Shown: piece by piece, positions 21,580-33,533 of the stretch | Layout: every line of letters begins with the position of its first letter | How positions within the stretch are numbered: position 1 is the stretch's first letter | Assembly: GCA_021399435.1 (NCBI GenBank) | Contig: JAJTUP010000032.1 | Coordinates: forward strand, 777,551-841,550 | Direction of reading: 5' to 3' | From: Diaporthe sp. PMI_573 | Taxonomy: Eukaryota > Ascomycota > Sordariomycetes > Diaporthales > Diaporthaceae | Length of the DNA: 64,000 nucleotides | Position numbers and translations under genes: made by a program | The notes under the pieces: generated by a model | What the model was told of the DNA's origin: nothing | Seen by the model: only the letters and a program-made list of their open reading frames with translations | The model's database searches: none

Positions 21580-21950
21580 GGATGCAGCTGTAGTTCTGGT
21601 GCAAGAAGACTCTTAGGAGAAAATGAGATGGTTCACTACCAGCCCCCAAAATACGACCCCGCTTTCCAAGGCAAAATGACACCCTTTTATCAGCTGACTC
21701 ACCGCAGTAGGTGCGTGACCCGCGACTTGATTGGCTCTGGATGTGCACAGCCTCCTTTGTTTTAGAGCGTGCGAGAATTCTGACCAGCATGTCCGCATGA
21801 CACCGTCTGCATGAGGTCTTGCGTCGACCCGGATCTCGACCCACCAGGTAACACGGCAAGCAACAGAGCGTTGTGCAACTTTGGGTGCGGTATGGGCCTC
21901 TGCTAGCTCGTGACCTGCCCTGGAATTAATACTCATCTACAAGGACGAAA
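21580..21950. other. Intergenic, promoter side of the minus-strand gene
   Basis: No frame worth reporting and no known repeat. Confidence 0.4.
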
Positions 21951-22860
21951 ACGAAGCCATCCAGAAACTCAACAAATGGGTACTTCGGATTGTCTCCATC
22001 TTACAAAGCTACGTGCTGTGGGGAAGACGAGCCGATATGGCAGTGGCATCAGAACCTGGAAAACAGGTGTGCCCTGACAAAAACAGAAGAGAAAGGCGAA
22101 ATACTGGCAGCCTACAAACAAGCCATCAGACCTCCAAGAAACATCCGTGAAGCCATAGCGTGGGTGAATCGATGGGAAGACATCATGGCGAGAGGAAATA
22201 AACACGACCTCTCGACCACCAAAGACCCGATTGTTTGGGTACCAGATCTACTACAGGCTCTGGGAGGGATAATCCCAACCTGGACAACAGTTTTCCGGCA
22301 GACAAGACAAAAGGACATGGCCGATGGGAGCCTCAAGTTTCGAGGAGTTGGAAACGACCTCCGTAAAGAGATCGCGGCCTAGGGCTCACGAATCAACGTG
22401 AAAGCCTCAAAAGGAGCCTTTGCGACAACATACGATGGCGAAAACAGCCATGGCACTGGAAATGGGGACGCCCACGGTGAGGTCAACGATGTCCTTTTTC
22501 TGCTCTGGAGTGTATTCTCTAGGGGAAGACATTGACATGCCATAGCGATCCGGGCTGGTGTGTGGGTGATCCTGAGAAGCTCTCTGCAGGGCATCATTGA
22601 TTTGTTCGGTGTTCGCAGAACCCGGCGCCGCCGAGCGCGGTTGAGGGTACGGACTCGGTCCGTCTTTATTCTCATGTGGCGAGCACCGGAATTTTCGAAT
22701 CCGCTCACGCTCTGCCTCCTGTCCGCGGTCCCACCCATCATCGCCATACAACCGATGCAGCTGTGCTTCCCCATCACACTCGTACGGGTCCCGCTCCCTT
22801 GGTTCAAACTTTCCTTTCGCTTGGTCAGTACAACTCACCGTTTCTACTGACTGGTTCTAA
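21951..22860 (+). mobile_element. Copia-type Gag remnant
   Basis: The frame 21990-22382 (130 codons) contains IWQWHQNLENRCALTKTEE, IREAIAWVNRWEDIMARG, IVWVPDLLQALGGIIPTW and LKFRGVGNDLRKEIA. The upstream stretch 21943-22010 adds AIQKLNKWVL in another frame. The order of W...W, D-L-x-x-A-L, L-P-T-W and F-R-x-V-x-N-D-L-R blocks is what I associate with fungal Copia Gag proteins. Beyond 22382 the sequence decays with stops and shifts. No LTR was found. Confidence 0.5.
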
Positions 22861-24227
22861 CATCCCACAGGCCTCCTTCGCCGATATGACATCCGATACG
22901 ATCCCAAAGTTCACCGACTCCGCTGCCAAGGTCATATCATCAATCTCGCCGCTAAAGCCTTCCTCTTCGTTACCGACAATGAGAAGCTCGAACGCGACGA
23001 TCCAGGTCTGTATAATGTGACACTAAAGCATATTGAAGCGTGGCGGAAGAAGGGACCTCTTGGCAAGCTTCACAACTTCGTCGTTTACACCCAACGGAAT
23101 GTTCAGCGCAGCCAAAAGTTTCTTGCTATCAGCCATAACCGTAAGCTTGCGCGAGACAACGACACAAGGTGGAGCTCGTGGTATACCATGTTGAGAGCGG
23201 CCTTGAATCTTAGAGACGCAATTGACGGCTATTTCAACAAATGGATGGAAGCAGACTGCGCTGGAGACGAGCTCTCTTCAGAGGACTGGACCATCTTGGA
23301 GAAGATCAAGTCCTTCTTAGAGAAGCTGAAGATGACGACTAAGGCTCTCGAATCATCGTTTGCAACACTCGACAATGTCCTCCTGGCTATGGACTTCGTA
23401 TTGGCACAATTCGAAGCCGGCAAGGAGGCAAATGTCGACGATCCGGTGATGGCACCGATGTATAACTCGGGCTGGGCGAAGATGGACAAGTATTACCGCC
23501 TTACTGATGAATCACCTGCCTACGTTGCAGCTATCGTGCTCCACCCTTCGCATAAATGGCACTACATCCAGGAGAACTGGAAAAAGGAGTGGGTTGAGTC
23601 GTCGAAGGAGTTGCTTGAGGCGCTGTGGAACGAATATAAGCCTGTGGAATCACCTCTTCCACTCTGCGAGGTCCCATCGGCGACCACGAACGAGTTCTTG
23701 AATTGGCGGAACAAGCACCTGCAGCCGCCACTCATCACGGACGAATACGAGCGTTATTGCAAGTCTGAACGGGTTTATGGTTTTACGAGCGCCCTTGCAT
23801 GGTGGCTAGAGGAGACGCAGCAGAAAAACTACCCGAGCCTGAGCAAGATGGCCGTGGATATATTGTCAATTCCTGCAATCTCTGCGGAGCCCGAACGACT
23901 CTTCTCTGGGGCAAAGATAGCGATTACAGACCGTCGAAATCGACTTGGGAGTGATGTGATTGAAGCATTGGAGTGCCTGAAGTCATGGTTTGGGATACGA
24001 GATTTTCAAGGTGACGAGATTTTCGCTGAGGCAGATGAATGATGAGGTCCACGTGGAATATATTGGATGTATTGTCACACTGCCAATATATTGGGTTCTT
24101 GGCAATACAATACAATATGGGTCATGTTCATATTGGGTAATACAATATCGCCTCTTGACAATACGATATTATTGCGAGGGGGTCCATATTGCCAATATAC
24201 GTATTGTTTATATTATTAGCAACACTG
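22861..24227 (+). mobile_element. 5'-truncated hAT transposon with a terminal end at 24227
   Basis: The coding frame 22871-24042 starts inside the transposase core (YDIRYDPKVHRLRCQGH, INLAAKAFLF), continues through KLHNFVVYTQRN and DNDTRWSSWYTML, and ends with the dimerisation region (DILSIPAISAEPERLFSGAK). The first half, with the BED finger and first catalytic residues, is absent. From 24045 to 24227 there are many ATATTG/CAATAT motifs. The end is TATTAGCAACACTG, read outward as CAGTGTTGCTAATA, shared with 35068. The flanking octamer 24228-24235 has no visible partner, consistent with loss of the left end. Confidence 0.75.
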
Positions 24228-24424
24228 GCCCTAGATCGTGAGTTTCGTCCGGGTAGACATGTGTCCATTTCTCTGTGCTTGAACTGTCTGAGTATAACTT
24301 TCCTAGCTCGGTGCTGGACAGCCATTCCCGTACAATCGAAAATTCCTGCATGCTCGTACCAAAGCGATATACAATCTGCTCCAGGCCTTGAAAGGCTGAG
24401 ACGTTTGGGGGGCTGACTGTCAAA

Positions 24425-25568
24425 CACACTTACCGCAGCCAGAGACAAATTCTCTGCATGCTCTGATGCAGCCACATCAGCTGCGAAGCTCTTTCGCGCT
24501 ATAGAGGACATCCAAGTCAACATCGACTACCAATCCCGCATACAGCGAATTCTGTGTTGTGCACTGGCTCAGCTGCACAGAAAATCCACATCACTGGACC
24601 CGATCAGGCAAAAATTCCAACATGCGAAGAACAGAATTACTCACTATATTCACATTGGTCACAAGTGGGCGACAATCCTCGACTGCTTTGCGTCTTCTGC
24701 GGGCGTATCCCAGGACCAGGTCACAGGGCTCTTCTGCGTGTTGGACTCCTTATCGGTGTAAGTTTGTTCGGCAACACAGCGAATCCAGCCACAACACTCA
24801 CCTGTCCTAGCTGGGAGAGAGCTTCCACGGTCGACGTTCAACTGGCCTCCGGAATACTTTCCCAAAACAAAACCTTCTGGGCACAGGTTGAGCAGCTCAC
24901 CATACCCGTTAACCGTTTACTTGCATCAATACTTTGTATGCGGCGGGCCTTACTTTTTGGTTCCAGCCAGTTATATACAAACCGGCTAATTGTATGCAGT
25001 TACGCATTCGTTTTGCGACGAAACTTCGATTTTCAGACCCCAGCCAAAACCCCTCGACATGGCTGGTGGTTGTTTATCAAGATACCACAATACACAGGCT
25101 AGAACAGCCTCCGAGCCTGAAAGCGTGCGCACCACCTCTGAGACTGGCGGCCTTAACTCGACAACCGCTTCAGCTAAAGACGCCCCAGCACTGCTACTTT
25201 CATTCCTATCGCCAGACCACAACCTAACCCAAGACTTCCTCCGCCACGGAGGTTCGCGTCGTAAACGCTGGACGGTTCATGGCAACACTGAAGAGGTAGA
25301 TGCAAACATTGCAGGCCTTTCACCAGACCTTAGTCGTCTCCTCTCTGATGATGACTCACTTGGCCGTGCCCTCGACATGCTTTCGAGGAGCATCTTGAAC
25401 AAGTCCGGCCAAGCTTACATGTTAGACAAGGAGGCCGCAAGCGGTATCCGGCGGAATCTTTCCGCGGAGGAAACAGTCTTCTGGAAATGCCAGGCGTTTA
25501 TCACAGCGTACAGAGCTATTCCATGGAAATACATTGAATCCAGGTTTGTGTTTAGCTTTTGGCTTAAA
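24425..25568 (+). pseudogene. Broken multi-exon gene, possibly part of an NLR (STAND) protein
   Basis: Two open blocks are seen. The first, about 24430-24763, has no ATG and reads as helical protein: TSAAKLFRAIEDIQVNIDYQ, then ILDCFASSAGVSQDQV; a GTAAGT donor follows at its end. The second, about 25090-25545, holds LLLSFLSPDHNLTQDFLRHG, LGRALDMLSRSILNKSGQ and WKCQAFITAYRAIPWKYIES, then a GTTTGT donor. The second block resembles in pattern the winged-helix and linker region after the NTPase of fungal NLR proteins, but no P-loop or repeat domain is seen. Identification is from pattern memory only. The gene could equally be an unrelated host protein. It is disrupted by the hAT end at 24227. Confidence 0.35.
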
Positions 25569-26806
25569 AGCAACTGATTTTGCTAACAAAGGACATACTA
25601 ACATAAATGTATCGACGATACTGCCGCACCTCCGCTACACTGTATCATCTTACAAGGACTGCTTTGAAAGGTTGGGCTCTAGAGCGTGAGGTGTAGGGAT
25701 TTAAGGAACTTCAAAATTAAACTGTTAAATATCTACTTCTTCATTTTTAAGATAAGAATTTCTAAATTAAGAAACAAAGTAGTGGCTGATTGCCCGAAAA
25801 CAGCAGACATGCATGAATCAAGTTATTGTGCAAATGATATTCAGAACCGTAAAGCTTGATTGCAGTACTGCATGTACATATCATAAATGAAGAAATTTAT
25901 TTTTGTCGAGAGGTCACTGGGGAAGATGCTGGGCAAGGGGTTGCATGAGGGCAGATCAGGATCTGAACATTCTGTGCTATGTTGCGATGCCTAACTACAT
26001 TGTGATTCTAGTGCGTCTAGCCACCCATCTTATAACCTGACCTGCCCATCCCTCATGGATCTCGATGCACGCTGGCCTGAGCGAGGCTCAGCCCTGACTT
26101 GGGCGCCGTATGGGCCTGAGCGGTGCTGCGGTGCCTTTCGCCGATACTACGGTGCCCTTCACCGGGCCTCCGACGGGCCCGAAGTGCTGCCTTCCAACAA
26201 TTTTTAATCCCGTGATGTGAATTCCTTATTCTGAAAAGGGGCAGATAAAAAGTCGCCACTGCCGAGACTATGTTGCATATCTTAAAATGGTTTGAGGAAT
26301 CGGATTTCAAATGTAAAGAATCACTAAACGGTACAGTATACGGATTAGAAATCCGTAAAACTTTTATGTGGCACTGTGGATGAGACCTAGCGAGGTTGTC
26401 CTTCACGGCCGGCAGTAGTTCTCACCAATACGCCGCGGAGGCAAAGTCATTTACCCTAAATGCCAGACACGATAGCGTGCAATATTAGCTAATACTATTC
26501 TGGTCAACTCCTACATCTCAGAGAACAGACGTACGGGTAGTAAGAGAACAGCCTGGGAGGTAGCTGCTACTCGCTGTCTGGAAGTTCAGAACCGAATCCA
26601 AGTGGTGCGCTTTGCGGCGGATGGAGGCTGCTTACTGATAGGTCGTACGATACTCCTACGCGCATATATTATACAAGAGGAGAGGTTTCTCAGCGATATG
26701 TGCAGCGAGTATTGGGCGGATAGAAGTTTCGTAGTTTTCAATGTCATCCATATCTAGCTGTATGTCATTTTCTATTACCATGATGCTGCCTCGGTAAGAT
26801 CGGCTA
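25569..26806. other. No supported gene
   Basis: 25680-26040 is AT-rich. 26040-26190 contains GGGCC-rich runs. The remainder holds only short frames without family resemblance. Confidence 0.4.
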
Positions 26807-28338
26807 TTATTTGCACGGGCGGCCTCGGCCGCTCTCAGCTTCAATGATCAAATCCTTGTGCCGGTGTGTGGAGGAGGAGGAGGAGCAGTAGCAGCAGGAG
26901 GTGGAATAGGACGAGGTCGAGGATGAGGTAGTGCTTGTGGCTGTGGCTGTGGCGGTTGCTGAGCTTGTCCGAGGAGATGGTTGCCAGCCCGCTCGAGTAT
27001 GTTTCCCACGTTTAAGCGTACCAATGTGCACAGGCGACCGCCTGGCCCGTGATGGTGATGGTGGTGACGATGATGGATGTCTAACCTGAGTTAGCGAGCC
27101 TATCTATTAAAACCCAAGTCATCTCTCACTATCTGCATGCTCTGTACAAAAGGGTACTAACGTTGCGGAGCCGAGGCCTTTTTCTCCTCATCCTTCTTGA
27201 CTTGATCAGACAATTGGAACTCCAGCAGATCGGCCTGCACCTCTGGGTGCATCTCCCGGGTTCTCTTCCTGGCTTGTTCCTCCGCCGCTCGGACTTCTTC
27301 TTGATGCCGCTTCTCTACGAAGTAACCGTCGTCGAACAATGGACAGTTGCCTGTCTTTCCACCCCGGCTGGCATCGTCAAAATGGCTGTATTCACATGAC
27401 TTCGAGCAGACGTAGCACTGGATGCTTCTGCACTTCGTGCAAGTCATCTTGTTGCAGCCATTTTCCTTTATAAATGGTGCTGAGCATTTGTTGCACGTCC
27501 GTATCAAAGCTGCCGACATTGCTTCCTCAATCTCATGCCTAGCCGAGTGGCCGTTATCCAAGGCTGCTTCAGCACATGTTTTGGGGACATGGGTCTCCTT
27601 CCTGCACGAACGGCAGCTTGTAACGGCACAATCTGGATTGAGGCATCGGAACTCCTTGTCCTCTTTTATGGGGGGATACTCCGCGGCAAACGGACACTGC
27701 GGACATGTCTCAAGGTTCTCGATCCCAGCTTCTCGCAGAACGGCCTCTTGCTCGATACGGTCCAGAGCCGTCATGGAGTGTGCGTCAAGAAAAATCTCCT
27801 TCTGGTCCATTGCAAAGCCGCCCGTACAACCATCTGTAGACATGCAGTCCAGGCGGTATTTCGACAGTCCGATCTGGGTCTCGGCCATCATTCTTGCACA
27901 ATCTCGACAGAACCAGTGGAGGGTCTCTCCATCACAATGGATCATGCGATTCAGAGCATACTCCACAAAGCAACATCCGCAGTCAGCGATATTGCCCTCG
28001 AGAATGGCGGCTTCCAGGTTGGTCTTTTCGGCTTCTTCTCGTTTCCGTTCGATCTCGGATTCTGCGCGCTGTTTGGCCTGAATTTCTCTCAAGGCCCGGA
28101 ACTCCTCCAACGCTTCGCGTTCCCCCTGATCAGCTGAGGTGCTTATACGGTCGGCCAGGGCATCCAGATCGTATCTGCCGGGGATTTGTGTGACTCTAGA
28201 CTTTTTTCGGTAGGGCGGACGGTTGTCAACAGTCGCCGCCACTTCAAGAAATGCAGGATAGAGACAATTGTCATGTTCAGAAAACGTTCTTCTCAAGTCT
28301 TCAGCGTAGAATTCAGGAAAGGACTGCTGCATGATCAT
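26807..28338 (-). CDS. RBR-type E3 ubiquitin ligase (RNF216/TRIAD3-like)
   Basis: Exon 1 is 28338-27162 and exon 2 is 27099-26807, with a 62-nt GTTAGT...ATAG intron. The sum is 1,470 nt and the frame is closed (489 aa). A charged coiled coil lies at about residues 70-110. RING1 spans C120-C171. The IBR spans C212-C255 (CPQCPF, CLNPDC, SCRSC). RING2 starts at C282 (CNKCSAPF) with the catalytic-type Cys in ENGCNKMTC at C295. The spacing and the HEIEEAMSAALIR linker between IBR and RING2 resemble RNF216. RBR enzymes take ubiquitin from E2 onto the RING2 Cys and then to substrate. Exon 2 encodes an unusual Ser/Thr/Ala-rich tail with KRGKHTR. Without splicing the protein ends at 393 aa. No upstream exon was resolved. 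Confidence 0.85.
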
Positions 28339-29298
28339 ATCACTAAATGTTACCTAGGTACCGGCGGTTGCTCGGCTGCCTCTGAATCAATCTCGCAGCC
28401 CTCTGAGGCCTGTGTATGCTCGCCAGCGACGAGCCGAGAAATCCAGATTTTGAATTCATATTCTAATAAATCCGAAGCGTTGCCAGTGGACGCGAAGGTG
28501 CAACTTCAAAGCTGAAATGTTGGTGGCCCACTAAACATATGTCATGTCGCAAGTGCAGCACTCAATACTGAATTCCGTAGGCTCACCTCTTTTGGCCTCT
28601 AGAAAACTAAGATCTAATGCTTAACTTTTAGCAAACTTGAGCAGGCGTTCTGCAATACCTATATGGTGCAGTTTCTAAGCCTACTAGAACACTTTAGGAT
28701 CGTGAAATCGTTCCCTAATGTTGAAGGTGTACCAGCAATGGCATATCAGATCTTTCGTTTTTTAAAATAGATTTTCTAAAAGTAGTTCTGTGATTGATCC
28801 CGAATAAGACATTTGAACAAATGAACCAATGAACTTATAATCAAAACTGGATTGATATTAGCGACATCTTCTGACCACATTCTCAACAGGTCGGCGTTGT
28901 GCCGATCACATTAACGGATTTCAAATTCTTTTCACGAAATTTAGGAAACCGACTTACAGCATTACACTCTTCTTTTTTATAGATCTGTGGTGCGAGAAGA
29001 ACAACGTCACTGTGACAATGCACACAGTAAGGTGGTAAACCTTCTCGACAATTGTCTCCACACATTTAATACTTGACATTATCAATTTGTTAAACAAGTG
29101 TAAAGTCTATTTAGCCAACTTTTCTATGCGAATTAGCGATTCAGATTCTTGAGATATGTACTGGATCTGCACTAGCACCGTTCCCATGTGAAGAAGGATC
29201 CCAGAACCCGCAATAAGGAATCTTCGTATATTTCAATAGATATAAAATCTTGAAGTGTCGCGCCTTCGAATGTTATTTCATAGCTACTATCTAACATA
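28339..29298. other. AT-rich intergenic region without a recognisable gene
   Basis: No frame exceeds about 110 codons with recognisable content. 28560-29160 is AT-rich and stop-rich. It contains the promoter side of the RBR gene and of the gene at 29299. Confidence 0.4.
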
Positions 29299-29930
29299 AT
29301 GGCGTCCACCGAGACCATCAGCCCTGTGTTGAGGAGTGGCAGCTTTTGTGCGGATGAAACACGAGCTAACATCCTTACTCGGTCGTTTGCTGCATTGAGA
29401 CTGGATGGTGTGACTCAAGAGAATGAGCATCGAATTTCATCCTACATTCCTTCTACTAGGTACGTTTTCTGTGGGATCCTTCATTATTCGGACCAGGTCA
29501 ACTCACAACTCACGACAGACTATGTCTGACGTACCAGCTTATAAGACAGAACGTTCGAGTGTTCTTCAAGGACCATTATGAGAACATGTTCCGTGCATGG
29601 GTTTCCTTGTTGAAAGAAACAAACTTATCATACAATACTCCCTCCTCAGACAGACATGTTATTAATGCCTTCAGGGCAATCAACAATGTCTTTGAAAACC
29701 GAAATACTCCACCTCTACTCTTACGACTTGCTTATTTTCAATTCAACAATATGGTTAAAACCCTTCGAGTCGTTGCTCACAACGATAGAAGATGCGGACG
29801 AATCAACACCGCCGTTGGGCATAGAAATGCCAGCGTTGTTGTCGACATATGTCTTGATAGCCAGCAGTCACTCGGACGCAAGGTTCCGATTAATGCCACA
29901 CAACATCACATAGCACGTGCATTGAGTTGA
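29299..29930 (+). pseudogene. Unrecognised two-exon gene, probably cut short by the hAT element
   Basis: Exon 1 is 29299-29459, the intron 29460-29518 (GTACGT...ACAG, 59 nt) and exon 2 is 29519-29930. The total is 573 nt and in frame (190 aa). The product starts MASTETISPVLRSGSFCADE and continues with VRVFFKDHYENMFRAWVSLL, INNVFENRNTPPLLLRLAYF and GHRNASVVVDICLDSQQSLG. I have a weak memory of fungal proteins of unknown function with this kind of ending, which run on further. The frame ends where the subterminal repeats of the hAT element begin, so the C-terminus is probably lost. Function unknown. Confidence 0.45.
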
Positions 29931-32885
29931 TGTTGACATGACGTCCAAACCTCGCGTGATGTTGATCAACATGCCCGTAGTGTGATGTGTATATGTACAA
30001 TGTTGATTTCGTTGACATCACCCCGGTCGTCGCCTAATCCCCATCCTCAATTTCCGTTTCATCAATTGTAAACCCCATAGCGACATCTCCAAACCCCCCT
30101 GTAGCGAACTCCTCAGCCTCTTCGTCACTCTCCACGGCTGTGGGACCGCTTAACCATGCTGTGGCCTTCGTCTTCATAGTCTCGTCGTCACCACAACTCT
30201 GCAGAGTCACCAGTTCCTCCTCCTCGTGAATCGACAGCAGTAAGGGGTCGATGTGTTGGACCAGGCCGGCACGATACCATGATCGAAGTACTTGACACAT
30301 GCTGACGATTTGTGCATCGAGAAGTGTCCTATGTGGCGAGACCATTCTGCCTGATGCCGAGAATAGCCTCTCACACTCTGCCGACATGGCCTGAACGGTG
30401 AGAAAATCAAGAGCCATCCGAGACAGGCGGGGATATTTGCGCCGCCTCTCGTGCCAATATGCAACAGGATCTCGGGTCTCGATATGCTCACTGTCGTTAG
30501 CACACCAAGACTCATATTCGTCGCCGGAAATTCGCCGAGTCTGCTGCTGGGGCTGCTTTCGACGGTCGTTATGGTCGAACGGGTCGAAAAACTTGCGCCT
30601 TTTCGGAGCAGGCCCTTCCTCGTCATCACAATCATCAGGCACAGCGACATGCGAATAGTCTCTCCGCCAAACTGTCTTCACCATGATCTTCGCCGTTGAA
30701 ATCCACGCCGGGGTCTGGTCCCATTGCTGCTCAAACCATGCCCAGCCATATGAAGGATGCAGCGCCATAGCCGTGTAGTAGACAGGGGTTTCGTCGAGTT
30801 CTTATGTGGTCAGCTCTGGCCATATAGCCAGAAAGAAAGATAAACTTACTATGGTAGTACTCGTCCATCTTCTGCCATGCTAAGTTGATACCAATCCTGA
30901 ATTGCTCCGGATCAGGGAAGCCCTCAGCTTCGGCCTTGAACTTTTCAAGCTTGGCCATAAGCCTCTCAAACCCTAAGAGGACATCCCATATGTTGCCATA
31001 AGAGCCAACAAATCCATGCTTACGCTTTCGGACTTGGCCATCACCCTCCAGAGTTTTCACCACCGTTTCAAACTCTGTTAAGATCTCCTCGAGCCGCTGG
31101 AGCACATCCCAGTCATTTTGAGACAGCTGTGATTCATCTCTGATGATGTGAGGTACCTTAACACCCTTCCTGACTTGCTTGGTGCGTTTGCCCCTGTTCT
31201 CATCCTCCCACTCCTGCTTGAATTTGAGAACAGTGAGCTCGAGGTGTCGTCGAAGTTTGAGCGCTCGACGGATCATGTAGAGCTGCGAGAGCCAGCGCGT
31301 GTCGTTGTCTCGAATGACTTGGAGTGGCTTTCTAGCTCGTAACTTGGCACTTGATGCCTTTTTGATATCATCGGCTTGGATGTCTCGAAGTAGATAGGAT
31401 AAGCGCTGCGCACGATAAATATCATGAACAATATTATGCAGCTTGCCTAAAACATCTTAGCGAAGGAACCCAAGATTCAGGGCAACTGACACACCAACTG
31501 GCCCTTTCTTCAGCCACGTTGCCCATTCGGCATCAGATACGACACCGGCACCACTGAATGGGTCATCCAGCTCGAGAGCATCCGCACACTTGCCGAAAAG
31601 AAGGGCTTTAGCAGCAAGATTGAGGGTATGGCCAAAGCAGCGCACGCGTCGGCGCTTGCCATCAAACCCGAGGAGTCCACCGAGCGTGTCCATTGCTGTA
31701 TCGTTATTGGCAGCGTTGTCGAGGGTTGTGTACCCTACTTTGTCTCGAATGCCAAAGAGATCGATGACTGTGGATACTTCTGCCGCAATGTTCTCGCCTG
31801 TATGCCGTTTCGATATCTCAGGTAGACCGAGGACAATTTTCAAGGGACGATTCTGCTCATCTCTGAAGAAACACGCAATTCCACACAGACTCTGTCGATT
31901 TCGAGCAGTCCAGCCATCAAAAGAGAGATGCACCAGGCCCGGGCAATGACGCAGAACTCCAATAATGGTATCTCGGTGTTTGTAGTACTCGGCAATGATC
32001 TTATTTCGAATGGAATCTCCAGTTACATGGGCCTTGCGTAACGCAACGGATGGATTCAAGTATTCGAAGACGGCGCGTAACTCCGGGTCCTCGGCATCAG
32101 TGAAGGGCCTATTAGTATTGACAACCCACTGAACAACCAGCTGCTGGAAGTGGTCTCGGTCAAATCCTTTGATGAAGGAATTGGCAATAGCTTGCTCACG
32201 GGGTTTGGCTGCGTCCAGGCCGAAGTGTTGGCTAATCGACTTGTGTCTCCCACCGCGCCCATCCCTCTCTGCCATCAACTCTGCCTTCCGCTCTGCCGCC
32301 GACTTGGTCTTCTCTCCCACTGGCGCGCAGATGTGGTGAATCAGATAAACGTGTTCCATGGCATTTTGAATACCGACGGACGTGATGGAAGTCGGCTTGG
32401 GGCGATTCTGCTTGATACAAGGTCGGCACACCCATCGACGTTCGGTCACGTTCTGGATATCGTAACCAAAGCGCCAAATCCATGATCGTGTTTCTTTGGT
32501 GCGCTCAGACAAGGTATAGCCTTTAAAATGGGTAAAGAGTCGGTTTTCATATGCAGTCTCAGGTGTCGACTCCACCAAGGGTAGGGGGTCTGCTCCGGAC
32601 ATGTTGGACGCGTTTGTCCTTCCAAAAACGCGGTTGGGTGGAGAATTTCGGTAGGTAAACACCCCAAATTAGGTACTGGACAGGGGTTTTCCGGGAGGGA
32701 GGGGTTCTGCCGCCCCTGGGTAATGCCCCACCTAGTACTAGCACGGGCCATATCAACATGATCAACATCGTGTACACGGAGATAAAGGGGTGTGAAGTGA
32801 TGTTGATGTGTATCAACATTCCCATTTTCGATGTGATGTGTATGTTGACAAGATGTTGATCAACATGTGTAATACACATGTGGAA
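29931..32885 (-). mobile_element. hAT transposon with an intact transposase
   Basis: The transposase gene is flanked on both sides by clusters of GATGTTGA/TCAACATC motifs, including GATGTTGATCAACATG at about 29961 and GATGTTGATCAACATG at about 32851. These clusters mark the subterminal regions. Exact TIRs and target duplication could not be fixed by eye, so the boundaries are approximate. Confidence 0.75.
30034..32602 (-). CDS. hAT family transposase, intact (823 aa, three exons)
   Basis: Exons 32602-31495, 31446-30850 and 30800-30034 are separated by introns of 48 and 49 nt. They sum to 2,472 nt, a closed frame. Start chosen: MSGADPLPLVESTPE. A BED-type finger region (SWIWRFGYDIQ, RRWVCRPCIKQ) is followed by the catalytic core, with LVHLSFDGWTARN (first Asp) and GYTTLDNAANNDT (second Asp region), then CFGHTLNLAAKALLFG, KKGPVGKLHNIVHD, RDNDTRWLSQLYM and the C-terminal dimerisation domain (YPRLSRMALDFLTVQAMSAE then CERLFSASG). 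The reconstructed junctions restore family sequence exactly. The tail is acidic. All expected blocks are present, so the protein may be active and could mobilise related non-autonomous ends. Confidence 0.9.
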
Positions 32886-32999
32886 AATGTGAAGTTGATC
32901 GGAGCCTTGGTCTGAGAAGTGGTCATCTGACAGGACGTCCTTGGAAGGTGTCCTTTGAATCTAAGCTAGGCGGTCTGTCCTCTTGGTGGTGGGCTGACG

Positions 33000-33400
33000 G
33001 CTTCGATCGTTGAGGCTGCAGGGAACGAGGGCTGCCGAGGGCTTCGTCTTGTTTGGCGACCAAGTCAACTCTGTGGTTATGGCTGACACATGGGAGTCTT
33101 GGCGCATGGGCCTTAGGAAACTGCCTAGGACCAGTAATAGGTGGTATGATTGCGCAAAAGACAACATGGCGGTGGATCTTTTACGCCATTTCTCCTTTTT
33201 GCACTGTCGGATTGCTCCTTGTCCCAAAGCTTCTGACATTAAAGCCGCCTCGCGCTACATAGACGTTAAACAACGTGGACTGGGTTGGGGGCGTGCTCTT
33301 CATTGCATCAGACACTATATTGTTAGTCGCTATTTCGTGGGTGGCATTCGTGAGAGAAAAAAGAAAGGTTATTAAAAAAATGTCGCCATAGACCAGAAGA
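33000..33400 (+). pseudogene. MFS transporter fragment
   Basis: The plus-strand frame from about 33010 gives GAWALGNCLGPVIGGMIAQK then TTWRWIFYAISPF, the hallmark loop and helix region of the drug:H+ antiporter (DHA2-like) MFS family. A TAG at 33263-33265 interrupts it. The same frame continues LNNVDWVGGVLFIASDTILL then VAISWVAF, again a standard MFS block. Only about 110 of roughly 550 residues are present. It lies between the hAT element and the kinase gene. Confidence 0.7.
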
Positions 33401-33533
33401 AGATTCAAGATACTTGCCGCAGTCTTTTCTTGACATATCCCTATAGGGTCTCTGTATGATCTTTCTCATCTGACTTGTTCTAGAAATATACTTGTCAGAT
33501 TATCACCCTTTTAGGTATATGGGACGTGTAATT

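Noticed and set aside
22407..22838. Minus-strand 143-codon frame as a gene
   Set aside because: It is the complement of a decayed Copia gag/hAT stretch; its charged, low-complexity content and lack of start context do not support it.
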